Shown here one piece after another: positions 1 to 8,897 of a stretch of 64,000 nucleotides of DNA (its first letter is position 1; the number at the start of each line of letters is the position of its first letter). The notes under the pieces are model-generated. The model worked only from the letters and a program-made list of their open reading frames with translations. It was not told the origin of the DNA and did no database searches. Position numbers and translations under genes: made by a program. The stretch comes from Candidatus Heimdallarchaeota archaeon (lineage in GTDB: Archaea; Asgardarchaeota; Heimdallarchaeia; JABLTI01): assembly GCA_019058275.1 (NCBI GenBank), contig JAHLVW010000066.1, positions 186,001 to 250,000 on the forward strand. Reading direction: 5' to 3'.

Positions 1-863
1 AATAATTTAACTGCAGGAATAATATAGAACGTAATAATTGATACAGCAGCGATTATCCCCTTGTATATTTCATTTATTAAATCAAGTGTTCCGAGAAATC
101 CAACGACATTTTGCAAGAATTCACTTGCTGGAATTGTTGAACCAGGCCAAACAATAATTGCTCTAATTATAGTGAAAAGTGATAATACAATTCCAAGAAT
201 CATCATAACATAAAGTGGGACTAGCATTATTAGCTTGAATTTTCTAGGTTCTAGTTCCTCTTGTCTATGAATAACCCTTTCAGCAAATTTCCCTCTATAT
301 TCTTTCTTTATCTCATCAATTTTCTCTTTCTCTTTATCAACTTCAGTTTCAAATTTCTTCTTTTCCTTCTTTAATTCAAGTCTTCTGTCTTCCAGTTTTT
401 CCTTTTCACGTTTGATTTTTCTTTTTGACCAACTTCCAGCAGCTATTTTTTCTTCAATCAATTTTTCTTTTTGATCTAACTCTTGATCTAATTTTTTATA
501 TTCTTCTTTTTTCTTATTCTCAACTTCATCTAATCTTTCTAATTCTTTCTCCAATTTTAGGATATCTTTTTCACTATATGCTTTCTTCTTTGCTGATCTA
601 GTAAGACTACCAATTATCTTTTGAGCTATTGGCACATAACCAGTGATAAATCCGAAACCACTCAAAACTTGTTGAAAAATGAAATAAACTAACAGCGGAT
701 AAAATACTATGTCTAGATAAGTAACATTCTCGCCTTTCAAAGTAGCTACTAAAACTATTGTGATTATTAAAACAATTAATCCTGTAGTGAAAGCAATGTA
801 ATAGCTCTTGTCAACTTTTTTTACTGCTTCACTAATTCGATCGTATTTTCCTTTACCATTCAT
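1..863 (-). CDS. Membrane protein with long coiled coil, C-terminally cut by window edge
   Basis: The reverse strand is open from an ATG at 863 to the window edge, giving 287 codons without a stop, so the 3' end is missing. The translation starts MNGKGKYDRISEAVKKVD, followed by two hydrophobic segments (about residues 21-42 and 50-75). A very charged Lys/Glu helical stretch of about 110 residues (roughly 95-205) is predicted to form a coiled coil. Two more hydrophobic segments follow (about 218-240 and 262-285). A helical hairpin between membrane segments is loosely reminiscent of archaeal DUF106/Oxa1-type insertases, but the coil here is much longer and I do not assign it to that family. It is divergent from the acetyltransferase gene at 1011. 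Confidence 0.6.
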   Translation of the reverse strand, partial: MNGKGKYDRISEAVKKVDKSYYIAFTTGLIVLIITIVLVATLKGENVTYLDIVFYPLLVYFIFQQVLSGFGFITGYVPIAQKIIGSLTRSAKKKAYSEKDILKLEKELERLDEVENKKKEEYKKLDQELDQKEKLIEEKIAAGSWSKRKIKREKEKLEDRRLELKKEKKKFETEVDKEKEKIDEIKKEYRGKFAERVIHRQEELEPRKFKLIMLVPLYVMMILGIVLSLFTIIRAIIVWPGSTIPASEFLQNVVGFLGTLDLINEIYKGIIAAVSIITFYIIPAVKL

Positions 864-1010
864 AGTTATAGAAGATTGTAGTTGGAAACAAAAAGATTTC
901 GCTAGTTATTTTTGAATCAGTATTTAACATTAACTTTTAGTAACACTAGACATAAGTTAGAATTGGTTTTCCTGAATCATATAATGAAATTACCTTTAGA
1001 AGCGATCTAG

Positions 1011-1526
1011 ATGAAATACAATATTCGAAAAGCGACAATTTATGATATTAATCAAATATATGAAATTGAGAATCTATGTTTTAATAAAATAGATCGTTTT
1101 AGTAAAGATTTTTTCTACTTGTTCTTGTTAGGAAGAAAATATGAAATATTCTTAGTAGCTACAATTGAGAATACAAAAGAGGAGATAGTCATAGGTTTCA
1201 TTGTTGCTTATCTAAATTCAATTAACAATTATGAAATTGCTACTGTTAATGTTCATCCAGAATGGCGTCGAATAGGAGCAGGATATAATTTAATGTTACA
1301 ACTGGAAGAAGCTGTAGTTATAATTGTACCAGAATTAAGAAATCGAAAGATGATTGATACGAATTCAGAAGAAATCACAATAGAACTAACAGTTCAAACT
1401 GAAAACGAAGCTGCAAAGAATATCTACCATAAATTAGAATACAAGCAAATAGAAGTAATACCTGATTACTATAAAAAAGGAAGTGCTGGCATTCGTATGG
1501 TTAAGAAATTAAAAATAAGTCTTTAA
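1011..1526 (+). CDS. GNAT-family N-acetyltransferase (RimI-like)
   Basis: A 171-residue protein of usual GNAT size that would transfer an acetyl group from acetyl-CoA to an amine. The acetyl-CoA pyrophosphate-binding motif A is seen as HPEWRRIGAGYNLM at about residues 82-95. It is followed by a beta strand of the type IELTVQTENEAAKNIYHKL, where the Asn-x-x-Ala-x-x-x-Tyr pattern is typical of RimI-like protein N-terminal acetyltransferases. The start is an ATG. The next gene (PAN) is on the same strand after about 110 bases, so the two could be cotranscribed. The substrate cannot be read from sequence; N-terminal acetylation of proteins is the best guess from the RimI-like C-terminal half. Confidence 0.8.
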   Translation: MKYNIRKATIYDINQIYEIENLCFNKIDRFSKDFFYLFLLGRKYEIFLVATIENTKEEIVIGFIVAYLNSINNYEIATVNVHPEWRRIGAGYNLMLQLEEAVVIIVPELRNRKMIDTNSEEITIELTVQTENEAAKNIYHKLEYKQIEVIPDYYKKGSAGIRMVKKLKISL

Positions 1527-1637
1527 TAACTTCCAAAAACATAGTAAATTAAAACGGAAACCGTCTATACACATACATTTTTATCTAAGTCTAGAAAAAA
1601 GAATGTTAAGCGTTAAAGATCGGAGTAATGTACAAAT

Positions 1638-2852
1638 ATGAATCCTGAAGTTGAGCAGGAAGGCGATGAAAAAGATATTGCAGATAAGGATAGAAGTTAT
1701 CTGTTATCTTATACTCGTCATTTAGAACGCAAGATTAGAACTCTCGAAACAGAGAAGCAGCTAATTGATAATGAGCGCATGCGTATGGAGCGCGAAATTG
1801 CTTCTATGAGAAATGATCTTGAGCAAATGAAAAGAAGCCCATTAATAACTGGTACCATTGTAGATTCTTTAGATGATGGCAGAGCAGTAGTAAGAAGCTC
1901 AAGTGGTCCAAGTTTTGTTGTAAATGTAATTAAATCAATTGATAAAGATTTGTTGAAATCAAATTCAAGAGTTGCTTTAAATCAAAGGAATTTTGCGATA
2001 GTAGAAGTATTACCTCAACAAAAAGATCCTATGGTTTCTGCTATGGAAGTTGAAGATAGACCTTCTGTTGCATATGAAGATGTCGGTGGACTTGAAGAAC
2101 AAATTCTTGAATTGAGAGAAACAGTTGAACTTCCATTAACAAAACCTGAATTATTTGAGAGGGTTGGTATTTCTCCACCTAAAGGTGTTATGCTTTTTGG
2201 TCCTCCAGGAACAGGTAAAACACTTTTAGCAAGAGCTGTTGCTCACGAAACAAATGCGACATTTATCCGTGTAATTGGGAGTGAATTAGTTCAGAAATTT
2301 ATCGGTGAAGGTGCACGATTAGTAAGAGAGATATTCGAATTTGCTGAAGAACGATCGCCTACAATCTTATTTATCGATGAATTAGATGCTATTGGTTCAA
2401 GAAGATTAGATATTGCAACAAGCGGAGACAGAGAAGTCCAAAGAACATTGATGCAATTATTAAGCAATCTTGATGGTTTTGATGTTAGAGGTAATGTTAG
2501 AGTAATTGCTGCTACAAACAGACCAGATATTTTAGATCCAGCACTACTAAGGCCTGGGAGATTTGATCGTATAATTGAAATTGGTATGCCAACTGCTAAA
2601 GAAAGATTAGCTATCTTCAAAATACACACAAGAAAAATGTCCCTTGATGATTCTGTAGACCTTGATGTAATTGTAAGTATGACTGAAGGAGCTTCTGGAG
2701 CAGATATCAAAAATATGTGCACAGAATCAGGCATGTTTGCAGTTAGAAACGAAAGGGATCACATAACTGAATCAGACTTCAAAAAAGCTGTCAGTAAAGT
2801 TATGGGTAAAGTACGAGCAGAAACTGGAAATAAAGAACGATTCTTTGTATAG
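1638..2852 (+). CDS. pan: Proteasome-activating nucleotidase (PAN), AAA ATPase
   Basis: A 404-residue AAA ATPase that unfolds substrates and feeds them to the archaeal 20S proteasome. The domain order is that of PAN/Rpt proteins: an N-terminal coiled coil (about residues 22-66), an OB-fold (about 68-125), then the AAA domain. Walker A GPPGTGKT lies at 188-195, Walker B ILFIDELD at 243-250, and the pore loop is F-I-G at 221-223. The ATNRPD and RPGRFDR sensor and arginine-finger motifs are present. The protein ends R-F-F-V. PAN normally ends in an HbYX motif that docks into the proteasome ring, so here Phe takes the Tyr position. The ATG start gives the usual family length. It is convergent with the ATP synthase D gene. 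Confidence 0.95.
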   Translation: MNPEVEQEGDEKDIADKDRSYLLSYTRHLERKIRTLETEKQLIDNERMRMEREIASMRNDLEQMKRSPLITGTIVDSLDDGRAVVRSSSGPSFVVNVIKSIDKDLLKSNSRVALNQRNFAIVEVLPQQKDPMVSAMEVEDRPSVAYEDVGGLEEQILELRETVELPLTKPELFERVGISPPKGVMLFGPPGTGKTLLARAVAHETNATFIRVIGSELVQKFIGEGARLVREIFEFAEERSPTILFIDELDAIGSRRLDIATSGDREVQRTLMQLLSNLDGFDVRGNVRVIAATNRPDILDPALLRPGRFDRIIEIGMPTAKERLAIFKIHTRKMSLDDSVDLDVIVSMTEGASGADIKNMCTESGMFAVRNERDHITESDFKKAVSKVMGKVRAETGNKERFFV

Positions 2853-2873
2853 AATCTTCTTCTTTCTATATTT

Positions 2874-3527
2874 TTATGCTTCGGATTTTTCAAGACTTTT
2901 CTTTTCTAATTTCTCTTTTATCTTTTTAAGCTGAGTAAATTGCTCTCTTTCTTGTTCTTCTAAGGTTGTTTCGATAAAGGCAATTTGAGTTTTCAATCTA
3001 GGTATTAGGATAAATCTGAGTGCATTTACTCGTCTTTTAGTTTCTGTTATCGCTTGACCTAAGATTTGTAAAGTTGCTAAGGTTTCTGCAAGAGTAACAA
3101 TTTTTTCAATTGCTTTTCGATAATCATCTACTGTTTTATCTATTTCAGAACTTGAACTTAGAAAACCATAGAATAGCTTAGATTCAGATTCATCACGAAC
3201 TTGTTCTAAATCTAAGTTTGGTACGATAACTCCAGCGACATTGTTTTCATAAGCTTCAATTTGCCACATTTCCGGAGCTGCAAATGTAATTTCTCTTAAT
3301 CGAAGAGGTCCTACAGCTATTTGCGCATCTATTAATGATTGATGAGCTTTAATCGTTAATTTGGATGTTTCTTCTCGAAGTCCTCTGATTGTATCAACCA
3401 CCTCAAAGAATCTAATTACCAAAGAATCTAGTTTTTCTTGTAAAAGATCATGACCTTTTTCAGCAAGTTTTCTGCGATCACGCAATTTCATAAGATTCAT
3501 TCGAGTAGCTTGGACACCTTCGCTCAA
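2874..3527 (-). CDS. atpD: A-type ATP synthase subunit D (central stalk)
   Basis: A 217-residue, almost entirely helical protein matching subunit D of archaeal A-type/V-type ATPases, the central rotor shaft that couples the membrane ring to the catalytic head. The family hallmark is at the N terminus (TRMNLMKLRDRRKLAEKG), where D subunits carry a conserved T-R-x-x-L-x-x-L-x-x-x-L-x-x-A pattern. A second conserved stretch near the C terminus contains TKRRVNALRFILIPRL. Length is normal for the family. No other ATP synthase subunit gene lies in the window, so this subunit is separated from the rest of the operon or transcribed alone. The gene converges on pan, with 21 bases between stop codons. 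Confidence 0.93.
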   Translation of the reverse strand: MSEGVQATRMNLMKLRDRRKLAEKGHDLLQEKLDSLVIRFFEVVDTIRGLREETSKLTIKAHQSLIDAQIAVGPLRLREITFAAPEMWQIEAYENNVAGVIVPNLDLEQVRDESESKLFYGFLSSSSEIDKTVDDYRKAIEKIVTLAETLATLQILGQAITETKRRVNALRFILIPRLKTQIAFIETTLEEQEREQFTQLKKIKEKLEKKSLEKSEA

Positions 3528-3675
3528 TTTTTCTACCTACCGTTTGTATGTTAACAATAGTTATTGTTAAATGTAACTACTTCAAGTTTTTTTATTAAGC
3601 ACCATAAAAAATTTTTTACATGAATCAACAAATTAAGTTAAAAAACAATGAATTCATGAGGAATGTATAGTAGAA

Positions 3676-3915
3676 GTGTCTGATATAAACAATAAAAAAG
3701 AAAAAAAATTACTCTTAAGAAAAATACTTTTGATTAGTATTCTTACATTCGTAATAATCAATATTCCTATTCTTATACTAGCTATTTTGAGTATTGGTGG
3801 AAACGCGATTTTTATTGCTTTAATAACGATAACTTCCTTAACAATTGTACAGATTTTTTATTATATTATATTAGATATAATTCAAATTTACAAGAAGAAA
3901 CAACAAATGAAATAA
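3676..3915 (+). CDS. Small two-helix membrane protein
   Basis: A 79-residue reading frame from a GTG start, with a GAGGA about 13 bases upstream. A Lys-rich N-terminal stretch is followed by two strongly hydrophobic segments (about residues 17-38 and 43-66) and a basic C-terminal tail, so a helical hairpin with both ends in the cytoplasm is predicted. I do not recognise a family. It stands alone between atpD (divergent) and pckA. The compact membrane topology supports a real gene, but with weak initiation signals and no homolog in view it remains a moderate call. Confidence 0.5.
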   Translation: MSDINNKKEKKLLLRKILLISILTFVIINIPILILAILSIGGNAIFIALITITSLTIVQIFYYIILDIIQIYKKKQQMK

Positions 3916-4043
3916 AGAGTGCTCTTTGTATCATTATTTCATTATCATAAAATAACTTTTAAAAGGGAAGGTATAATTTTCTTTTTGATGCTTTATTCTC
4001 AAATAAGTTCAAGTAAAAATGAATCAATGAGAAGGTAGATGTT

Positions 4044-5687
4044 TTGAAAAAATTATTGGATGATCTTGAAAAAGTTTTAAAAAAACACAAAAATATCATT
4101 AGAAATCCTGAGAGAGAGAAACTCATTCAGGCTGCTATTGATAATAGAGAAGCATATACGACTGCAAATGGTGCGTTATCAACTTGGACACCTCCTGAAT
4201 CAACAGGACGAAGCCCAAAAGATACTGTAATCGTTAAAAGACCTGAAAGTGAAGAATCAATAGATTGGACCTCTCCGAATTGCATCCCTATTTCTGAGGA
4301 AACTTTCGACATGGCTTGGGAAGATGCAATGCAAATTTTAATGGAGAAAGAACAACTATACCTTTCTGAAAGGTCTTTAGGTGCAGACTCATCATATACA
4401 ATGAGTGTGCTTACCTTGGGCGATAAAGCTCTAAGTATTCTATTTACCTATAATATGTTTAGACCAAATCCACCTGATATAAAAAATAGTATTTTTGCAG
4501 ATAGACCATTTACTTTAATAGTACTGCCTTATAATAAACTCAATCCAAAAAGATACGTAGGAAGAATTAGAAAACTCCCCAATGGTCAGACAAGTAATAT
4601 GCTTGTAGCTATGGATTTTGATAGAAGATTAGGACTAATTATTGGTTCAGCATATGGTGGTTCTGTAAAAAAATTGATGTTTACTGTCATGAATTATATG
4701 TTACCAATAGAAGGTATTCTACCATTACATTGTTCTGCTAATGAAGGACCAAATGGTAATACTGCATTATTATTGGGACTATCTGGAACTGGGAAAACAT
4801 CATTATCAACTGATCCTTCAAGAGCACTGTTAGGTGACGATGAACACAGTTGGAGTGATAATGGAATAGCTAATTTTGAGTTTGGCTGTTATGCAAAACT
4901 GATAGACCTTAGACAAGATAAAGAACCAGAAATTTACAACGCAATGCTTCATAATGATGATTACCTTAAGCATGGAGCTCTTTTTGAAAATACTATGATG
5001 TATCCAAATGGTAAATTTGATTTTTTTGATGATCGTCTTACACCAAATTCCAGAGGATCTTACCCACTGTCTTTCTTATCAAATATCAAAACACCTCCAA
5101 TTGGAGATCATCCGAAAACCATTTTGTTCTTAACTGCAGATGCAAACGGTATCCTCCCACCTGTATCTAAATTAACACCTGAACAAGCAATGTTGTGGTT
5201 TTTAATGGGATATACAAGTAAATTAGCTGGAACAGAAACAGGTATAGTAGATCCAGTATCAACGTTTTCTAGATTCTTTGGAGAACCATTTATGCCACGA
5301 AATCCAGATGAATATGCAAATCTCCTTGGTGAAAAACTGGAGAAGCATGGAACACAAGTTTATTTAGTAAATACTGGTTGGAGTGGTGGACCTTATGGTA
5401 TCGGAAAACGAATGGACATAAATCTAACCAGAAGACTTGTAGATGCAGCTCTTAATGGGGAATTTGAAAACGTAGAATATCAAGAAGATGAGATTTTCCA
5501 TCTACACGTTCCTGTTGAATGTAAAGGTGTACCAGCTGAGGTTCTATGGCCTAGAAATACTTGGGATGATAAGGATGCTTTTGATGAACGTGCAAAGAAA
5601 TTAGCACAAGACTTCAGTAATCATTATGATAAAGCATACGGCGGAAAGCTTGACCCAAAAATCGCCAAAGTATGCCCTGGGAAATAG
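4044..5687 (+). CDS. pckA: Phosphoenolpyruvate carboxykinase (ATP)
   Basis: A 547-residue enzyme of the ATP-dependent PEP carboxykinase family, which interconverts oxaloacetate plus ATP with PEP plus CO2 and ADP at the start of gluconeogenesis. The P-loop is GLSGTGKTS at about 245-253, and the metal-binding DDEHSW follows at about 265-270. The upstream sequence GSAYGGSVKK (about 201-210) and the later TGWSGGPYGIGKRM are also family hallmarks. The start is TTG at 4044, with GAGAAGGTAG just upstream; the nearest ATG (4039) is out of frame and hits a stop after one codon. It is transcribed alone and is followed by a hairpin/T-tract. With the ferredoxin-linked oxidoreductase and aminotransferases nearby it fits growth on amino or organic acids. 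Confidence 0.96.
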   Translation: MKKLLDDLEKVLKKHKNIIRNPEREKLIQAAIDNREAYTTANGALSTWTPPESTGRSPKDTVIVKRPESEESIDWTSPNCIPISEETFDMAWEDAMQILMEKEQLYLSERSLGADSSYTMSVLTLGDKALSILFTYNMFRPNPPDIKNSIFADRPFTLIVLPYNKLNPKRYVGRIRKLPNGQTSNMLVAMDFDRRLGLIIGSAYGGSVKKLMFTVMNYMLPIEGILPLHCSANEGPNGNTALLLGLSGTGKTSLSTDPSRALLGDDEHSWSDNGIANFEFGCYAKLIDLRQDKEPEIYNAMLHNDDYLKHGALFENTMMYPNGKFDFFDDRLTPNSRGSYPLSFLSNIKTPPIGDHPKTILFLTADANGILPPVSKLTPEQAMLWFLMGYTSKLAGTETGIVDPVSTFSRFFGEPFMPRNPDEYANLLGEKLEKHGTQVYLVNTGWSGGPYGIGKRMDINLTRRLVDAALNGEFENVEYQEDEIFHLHVPVECKGVPAEVLWPRNTWDDKDAFDERAKKLAQDFSNHYDKAYGGKLDPKIAKVCPGK

Positions 5688-5693
5688 TTGATG

Positions 5694-5730
5694 GGATCCT
5701 AATCAGTGGATCCATATCATTATTTTTTTA
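5694..5730 (+). terminator. Hairpin plus T-tract after pckA
   Basis: Two copies of GGATCC (5694-5699 and 5708-5713) form a 6-bp stem with an 8-base loop. A T-rich tract at 5721-5729 follows. It lies just after the pckA stop codon and resembles an intrinsic terminator. Confidence 0.5.
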
Positions 5731-5853
5731 TCCTTCTTTCCTTTTATTCGATTGCTTTGCAAAAGCTTTTTGACCTAAAAACTAAATAATAGGATTTAAT
5801 ATCAGACTCATCAATTATCAATCAACTAGTTAGAACACTTGGGATGAAAGAAT

Positions 5854-6753
5854 TTGTCTATTGAAAATGAAATTAAAGAATTGTTACAGCAGCTTCAAAG
5901 TGATGATGATAAAATAAGAAGTCAAGCAGCCCTTTCATTAGGGTGGATTGGTGAAGAAACAGTTGTTAATCCCTTAATTCTTTCATTACAAAATGATACA
6001 TCCTCAAAAGTTAGAGCAAATGCTGCTATGTCTTTGGGACAATTAAATGATAACAGAGCAATACAACCATTAATTCAAGCTCTAAAAGACAAAGATAGTT
6101 TTGTTCGAGGAATGATTATCTATTCTTTAGGTTTGATGAAAGCTGATTCTGCTGTAGATGCTTTAATTGTTGTGTTGGAAAGTGATTCAGATAAGGAAGC
6201 AAGAATGGCTGCTGCAGATTCCTTAGCTCAATTAGAAAACATTAAGGCAATTCATCCATTAGTGAAGGCACTCGTAAATGATGAATCAAACGATGTAAGA
6301 AATGAAGCTAAGAATTCATTAGACAGATTAAGTATAATAACTTCGTTCCATGATCTTGATAACCTTGTACTAGAAGAAGTGCAACGTAAAAAGGAGTCTG
6401 GAACTGAAACCAAGGTAGAGGAGCGTCAACAATTCTTAGATGATATGCAGCAAAAAGAAATCGATAATAGAAGAAAGGAAATTGTTACAATCATAGAAGA
6501 GGAATTGCCTAAGATGTTAGAATATGCAATCCATAATGAGGAAATTTCTTTTGATAAAATATGTGATAAATTTGATTGTGATGACTTTACTTTAGAATTT
6601 GCTATAACAAAATTAACTGATAACAAAAAAATTAATGCTAAGGTTAATCCTGGAAGAAGAAGTTTCATTGTTATGAAACCAAATGCTGAACTAAGTGAAG
6701 AAGCTCAAATGAAATTGAAGCTGATTAGAAAGAAATTTGGCATCGATTGGTAA
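5854..6753 (+). CDS. HEAT-repeat protein with C-terminal winged-helix-like domain
   Basis: A 299-residue protein beginning at TTG. Residues about 1-160 are five tandem helical repeats of about 31 residues of the HEAT / PBS-lyase type, with recurring signatures such as VRANAAMSLGQL and ARMAAADSLAQL. Such repeats bind protein partners; no catalytic residues are seen. After a charged helical linker (about 180-215), residues about 215-299 form a mixed helix/strand module that looks like a small winged helix. The reader should treat it as a scaffold or adaptor of unknown partner. Two other HEAT-only proteins occur in the window (40382 and 56488). Confidence 0.8.
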   Translation: MSIENEIKELLQQLQSDDDKIRSQAALSLGWIGEETVVNPLILSLQNDTSSKVRANAAMSLGQLNDNRAIQPLIQALKDKDSFVRGMIIYSLGLMKADSAVDALIVVLESDSDKEARMAAADSLAQLENIKAIHPLVKALVNDESNDVRNEAKNSLDRLSIITSFHDLDNLVLEEVQRKKESGTETKVEERQQFLDDMQQKEIDNRRKEIVTIIEEELPKMLEYAIHNEEISFDKICDKFDCDDFTLEFAITKLTDNKKINAKVNPGRRSFIVMKPNAELSEEAQMKLKLIRKKFGIDW

Positions 6754-6758
6754 ATGCT

Positions 6759-6788
6759 AATAGAAATTCAATTGAAGCTATTTTTTTT
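6759..6788 (+). terminator. Hairpin plus T8 tract after HEAT gene
   Basis: AATAG (6759-6763) pairs with CTATT (6778-6782), enclosing the self-complementary TTCAATTGAA. Eight T residues run from 6781 to 6788. It is placed directly after the stop codon. Confidence 0.4.
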
Positions 6789-6892
6789 AGGTTAAATTTA
6801 ATAAAAAGTATTCATTATTAGTTTTGTAATATAATGAGTACAATCAAGGAATTTTCATTTAGTAATACAATAAAATAGTTGTGGAGATATCT

Positions 6893-7783
6893 ATGCAGAA
6901 TGTAGCGATTATAACTAACGGAAGTTGTGATTTACCTAATGACTTGGTGCAAAAATATAATATACATATTGCTCCTTTTCAAGTAATTTTTGATTCAGAA
7001 GTGTTTAAGTTATTTGGAGATTCAGGTGATATAACCAAAGAAGAATTTTATGATCGATTAGTAAATGGTCCAATATTTCCATCAACTGCAGTTCCAACAC
7101 CAAAATCATTCCTAGATGCATTTGAGAAAGCATCAAAAGAAGCTAAATCTGTAATTGCGATATTTTTGTCAAAAGAATTATCAGGAACAATTCAAAGTGC
7201 ACTTAGAGTAGTACCTATGATAGAGAATGCTGACATAACAGTAGTAGATTCGAAAGCTTCAGCATCTGCTTTAGGTTTAATTGTTTTAGATGCTGCACAA
7301 CTAGCAGTAAATGGGGCAACTAAAGATGAGATTTTAGAAAGGTTAAATGAAATAATCCCACAAACAAGATTAGTATTGACACTTAATACAATGGAATATC
7401 TTTATAGAGGTGGTAGAATAGGGAGGGCAAAGAAGCTCTTAGGTCAAGCATTAAACATTAAACCAATTTTGCATTTTGAAGATGGATTTGTATCTTCGGG
7501 TGGAACAATAAGGGGAAGAGATGAAGTAATTAAAAGATTGAAATTCACTGCTCCTTATATTGTTAGAAATGCAGTAACAGATTATATCTTCGTTTGGCAT
7601 ACAAGAGATTTAGATATTGCTAAAGAACTTCTTGATATCATGGAAAAGGTTAATGAAAATAATAAAGAGATTAGGATTCAAGAAGCAGGTCCAGTCATAG
7701 GCACACATATAGGTCCGAAATCATTAGGATTTACATACATTGGTAAATACAATAAGAATTGGTTACTAAAAATGGAAGAGTAG
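6893..7783 (+). CDS. DegV family fatty-acid-binding protein
   Basis: A protein of about 296 residues matching the DegV/EDD fold family. In bacteria these proteins bind a fatty acid and act as FakB subunits presenting it to a kinase. Family motifs seen are ITNGSCDLP at the N terminus, the FPSTAVPTP stretch, the LSGTIQSA loop, and YLYRGGRIGRAKK in the second half. I place the start at the ATG at 6893, not the in-frame GTG at 6881, because the GTG overlaps GGAG (6882-6885), which sits 7 bases ahead of the ATG as a ribosome-binding site. No FakA-type kinase gene lies in the window, so the ligand and role in an ether-lipid archaeon are unclear. Confidence 0.88.
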   Translation: MQNVAIITNGSCDLPNDLVQKYNIHIAPFQVIFDSEVFKLFGDSGDITKEEFYDRLVNGPIFPSTAVPTPKSFLDAFEKASKEAKSVIAIFLSKELSGTIQSALRVVPMIENADITVVDSKASASALGLIVLDAAQLAVNGATKDEILERLNEIIPQTRLVLTLNTMEYLYRGGRIGRAKKLLGQALNIKPILHFEDGFVSSGGTIRGRDEVIKRLKFTAPYIVRNAVTDYIFVWHTRDLDIAKELLDIMEKVNENNKEIRIQEAGPVIGTHIGPKSLGFTYIGKYNKNWLLKMEE

Positions 7784-7784
7784 G

Positions 7785-8708
7785 TTAATTTTCCTCTTTT
7801 CTTCTCTTCTTTCTAATGCAGCGAATTATCACATTGAATACAATGATTAATCCAATTGTAAATACTGCAATACCAATTTCAAATCCAGGGATGAATGCTG
7901 ATATAAACTTGAAACTCGGTAAATCATATCCACTTAAATGAATAACTACATTGATTTCTTCAGCAATTGAATAGCTAGCAAATAGACCATTGAAATTTGT
8001 TGATATTCTATATCCTAACAAAATTCCTGTTGTATCGTTCCATACAAACTTAATACTGTGATCAAATTGAATATTAACATCCAGCGTTTGATTTTCAAAA
8101 GAACCTCGCATATAAACATCAAACATAACTTGCTTATTTTGATGTTCAAAATGTGCTTGCAAATATGCTTCATATGCATAAACACCCGGAAGAACGTTAT
8201 GGTATTCTACTGTTGTTAGATTGTCCATAAAATCCCAAACATCAGCTTCTGTTTCTATAAAAAACCAATCTAGAATCTCTGGGCCATTTACTATATCCTT
8301 TGAATTAAAACCTTCTGTGGTAATTCGTGAGCATTCTTCTTCTGGATAATAAAGGAATTTAGCAAATTCCATCAAAAATTCATCATTTGTTATATGGCCC
8401 AATACATTATCAGTTGCGTTACTAACTCTAAAATCAACACCCCAATTTGCATCTACATCTAACACTTCAACAGAAAATTGTCCTCTTTGTGGCAAGTTAA
8501 GATTGCCAAAAGTACCACCTGTTCCACCTTCAATAAGGTCATTAACTTGAACAGACCATGCAGAGCTGTCAAGTACATAATTAAATGTTTGATCTGAGAT
8601 ATCACTATAATCTGCTTTTGTATCAATACAGGTAATTAAGATAATGCCAATTAGAAGTATATTAATTGACAATGAGGTCATAATTGCTCTTAGGGTTTTT
8701 AATTTCAA
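7785..8708 (-). CDS. Surface protein with signal peptide and C-terminal anchor
   Basis: A 307-residue protein of unknown function. A signal peptide (about residues 10-30) ends near TKADY. The ectodomain of about 240 residues carries several N-x-S/T sites and predicted beta strands. At residue about 275 the motif PGFEIG begins a transmembrane helix, followed by a very basic tail (KKRRKEEN). It is a paralog of the protein encoded at 10211: both start the mature part with KADY, share a LPSF/LPAF stretch before the anchor, and end with a GFE-type hydrophobic anchor. The GFE-helix-basic layout resembles archaeal C-terminal sorting signals such as PGF-CTERM. It converges on the DegV gene with one base between them. 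Confidence 0.7.
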   Translation of the reverse strand: MKLKTLRAIMTSLSINILLIGIILITCIDTKADYSDISDQTFNYVLDSSAWSVQVNDLIEGGTGGTFGNLNLPQRGQFSVEVLDVDANWGVDFRVSNATDNVLGHITNDEFLMEFAKFLYYPEEECSRITTEGFNSKDIVNGPEILDWFFIETEADVWDFMDNLTTVEYHNVLPGVYAYEAYLQAHFEHQNKQVMFDVYMRGSFENQTLDVNIQFDHSIKFVWNDTTGILLGYRISTNFNGLFASYSIAEEINVVIHLSGYDLPSFKFISAFIPGFEIGIAVFTIGLIIVFNVIIRCIRKKRRKEEN

Positions 8709-8897
8709 ATGGAATTCACCATACTAAAGAATCAATATGCATTAGTAGTCAAATAAATAATCACAGATTAAAATATTGCTTTAAGTTGGATGAAATATAC
8801 CTTTTTGATACAAATCAAATCGAAGAGAAGAAATTATTAAAAGTAAGCAATAAACAATTATTACAACTACTTTAGATTATTACTGTGGTGAAAATTA

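Noticed and set aside
864..1010. Possible regulatory element between divergent genes
   Set aside because: AT-rich sequence with several weak TATA-like stretches; nothing stands out enough to name.
2291..2734. Long reverse-strand frame opposite PAN
   Set aside because: It is antisense to the AAA core and has no family features; it is a shadow of conserved codon usage.
8684..8875. 63-residue forward frame upstream of the hydrolase gene
   Set aside because: It begins inside the start of the reverse-strand surface protein gene, has no ribosome-binding site and no recognisable composition; probably chance.
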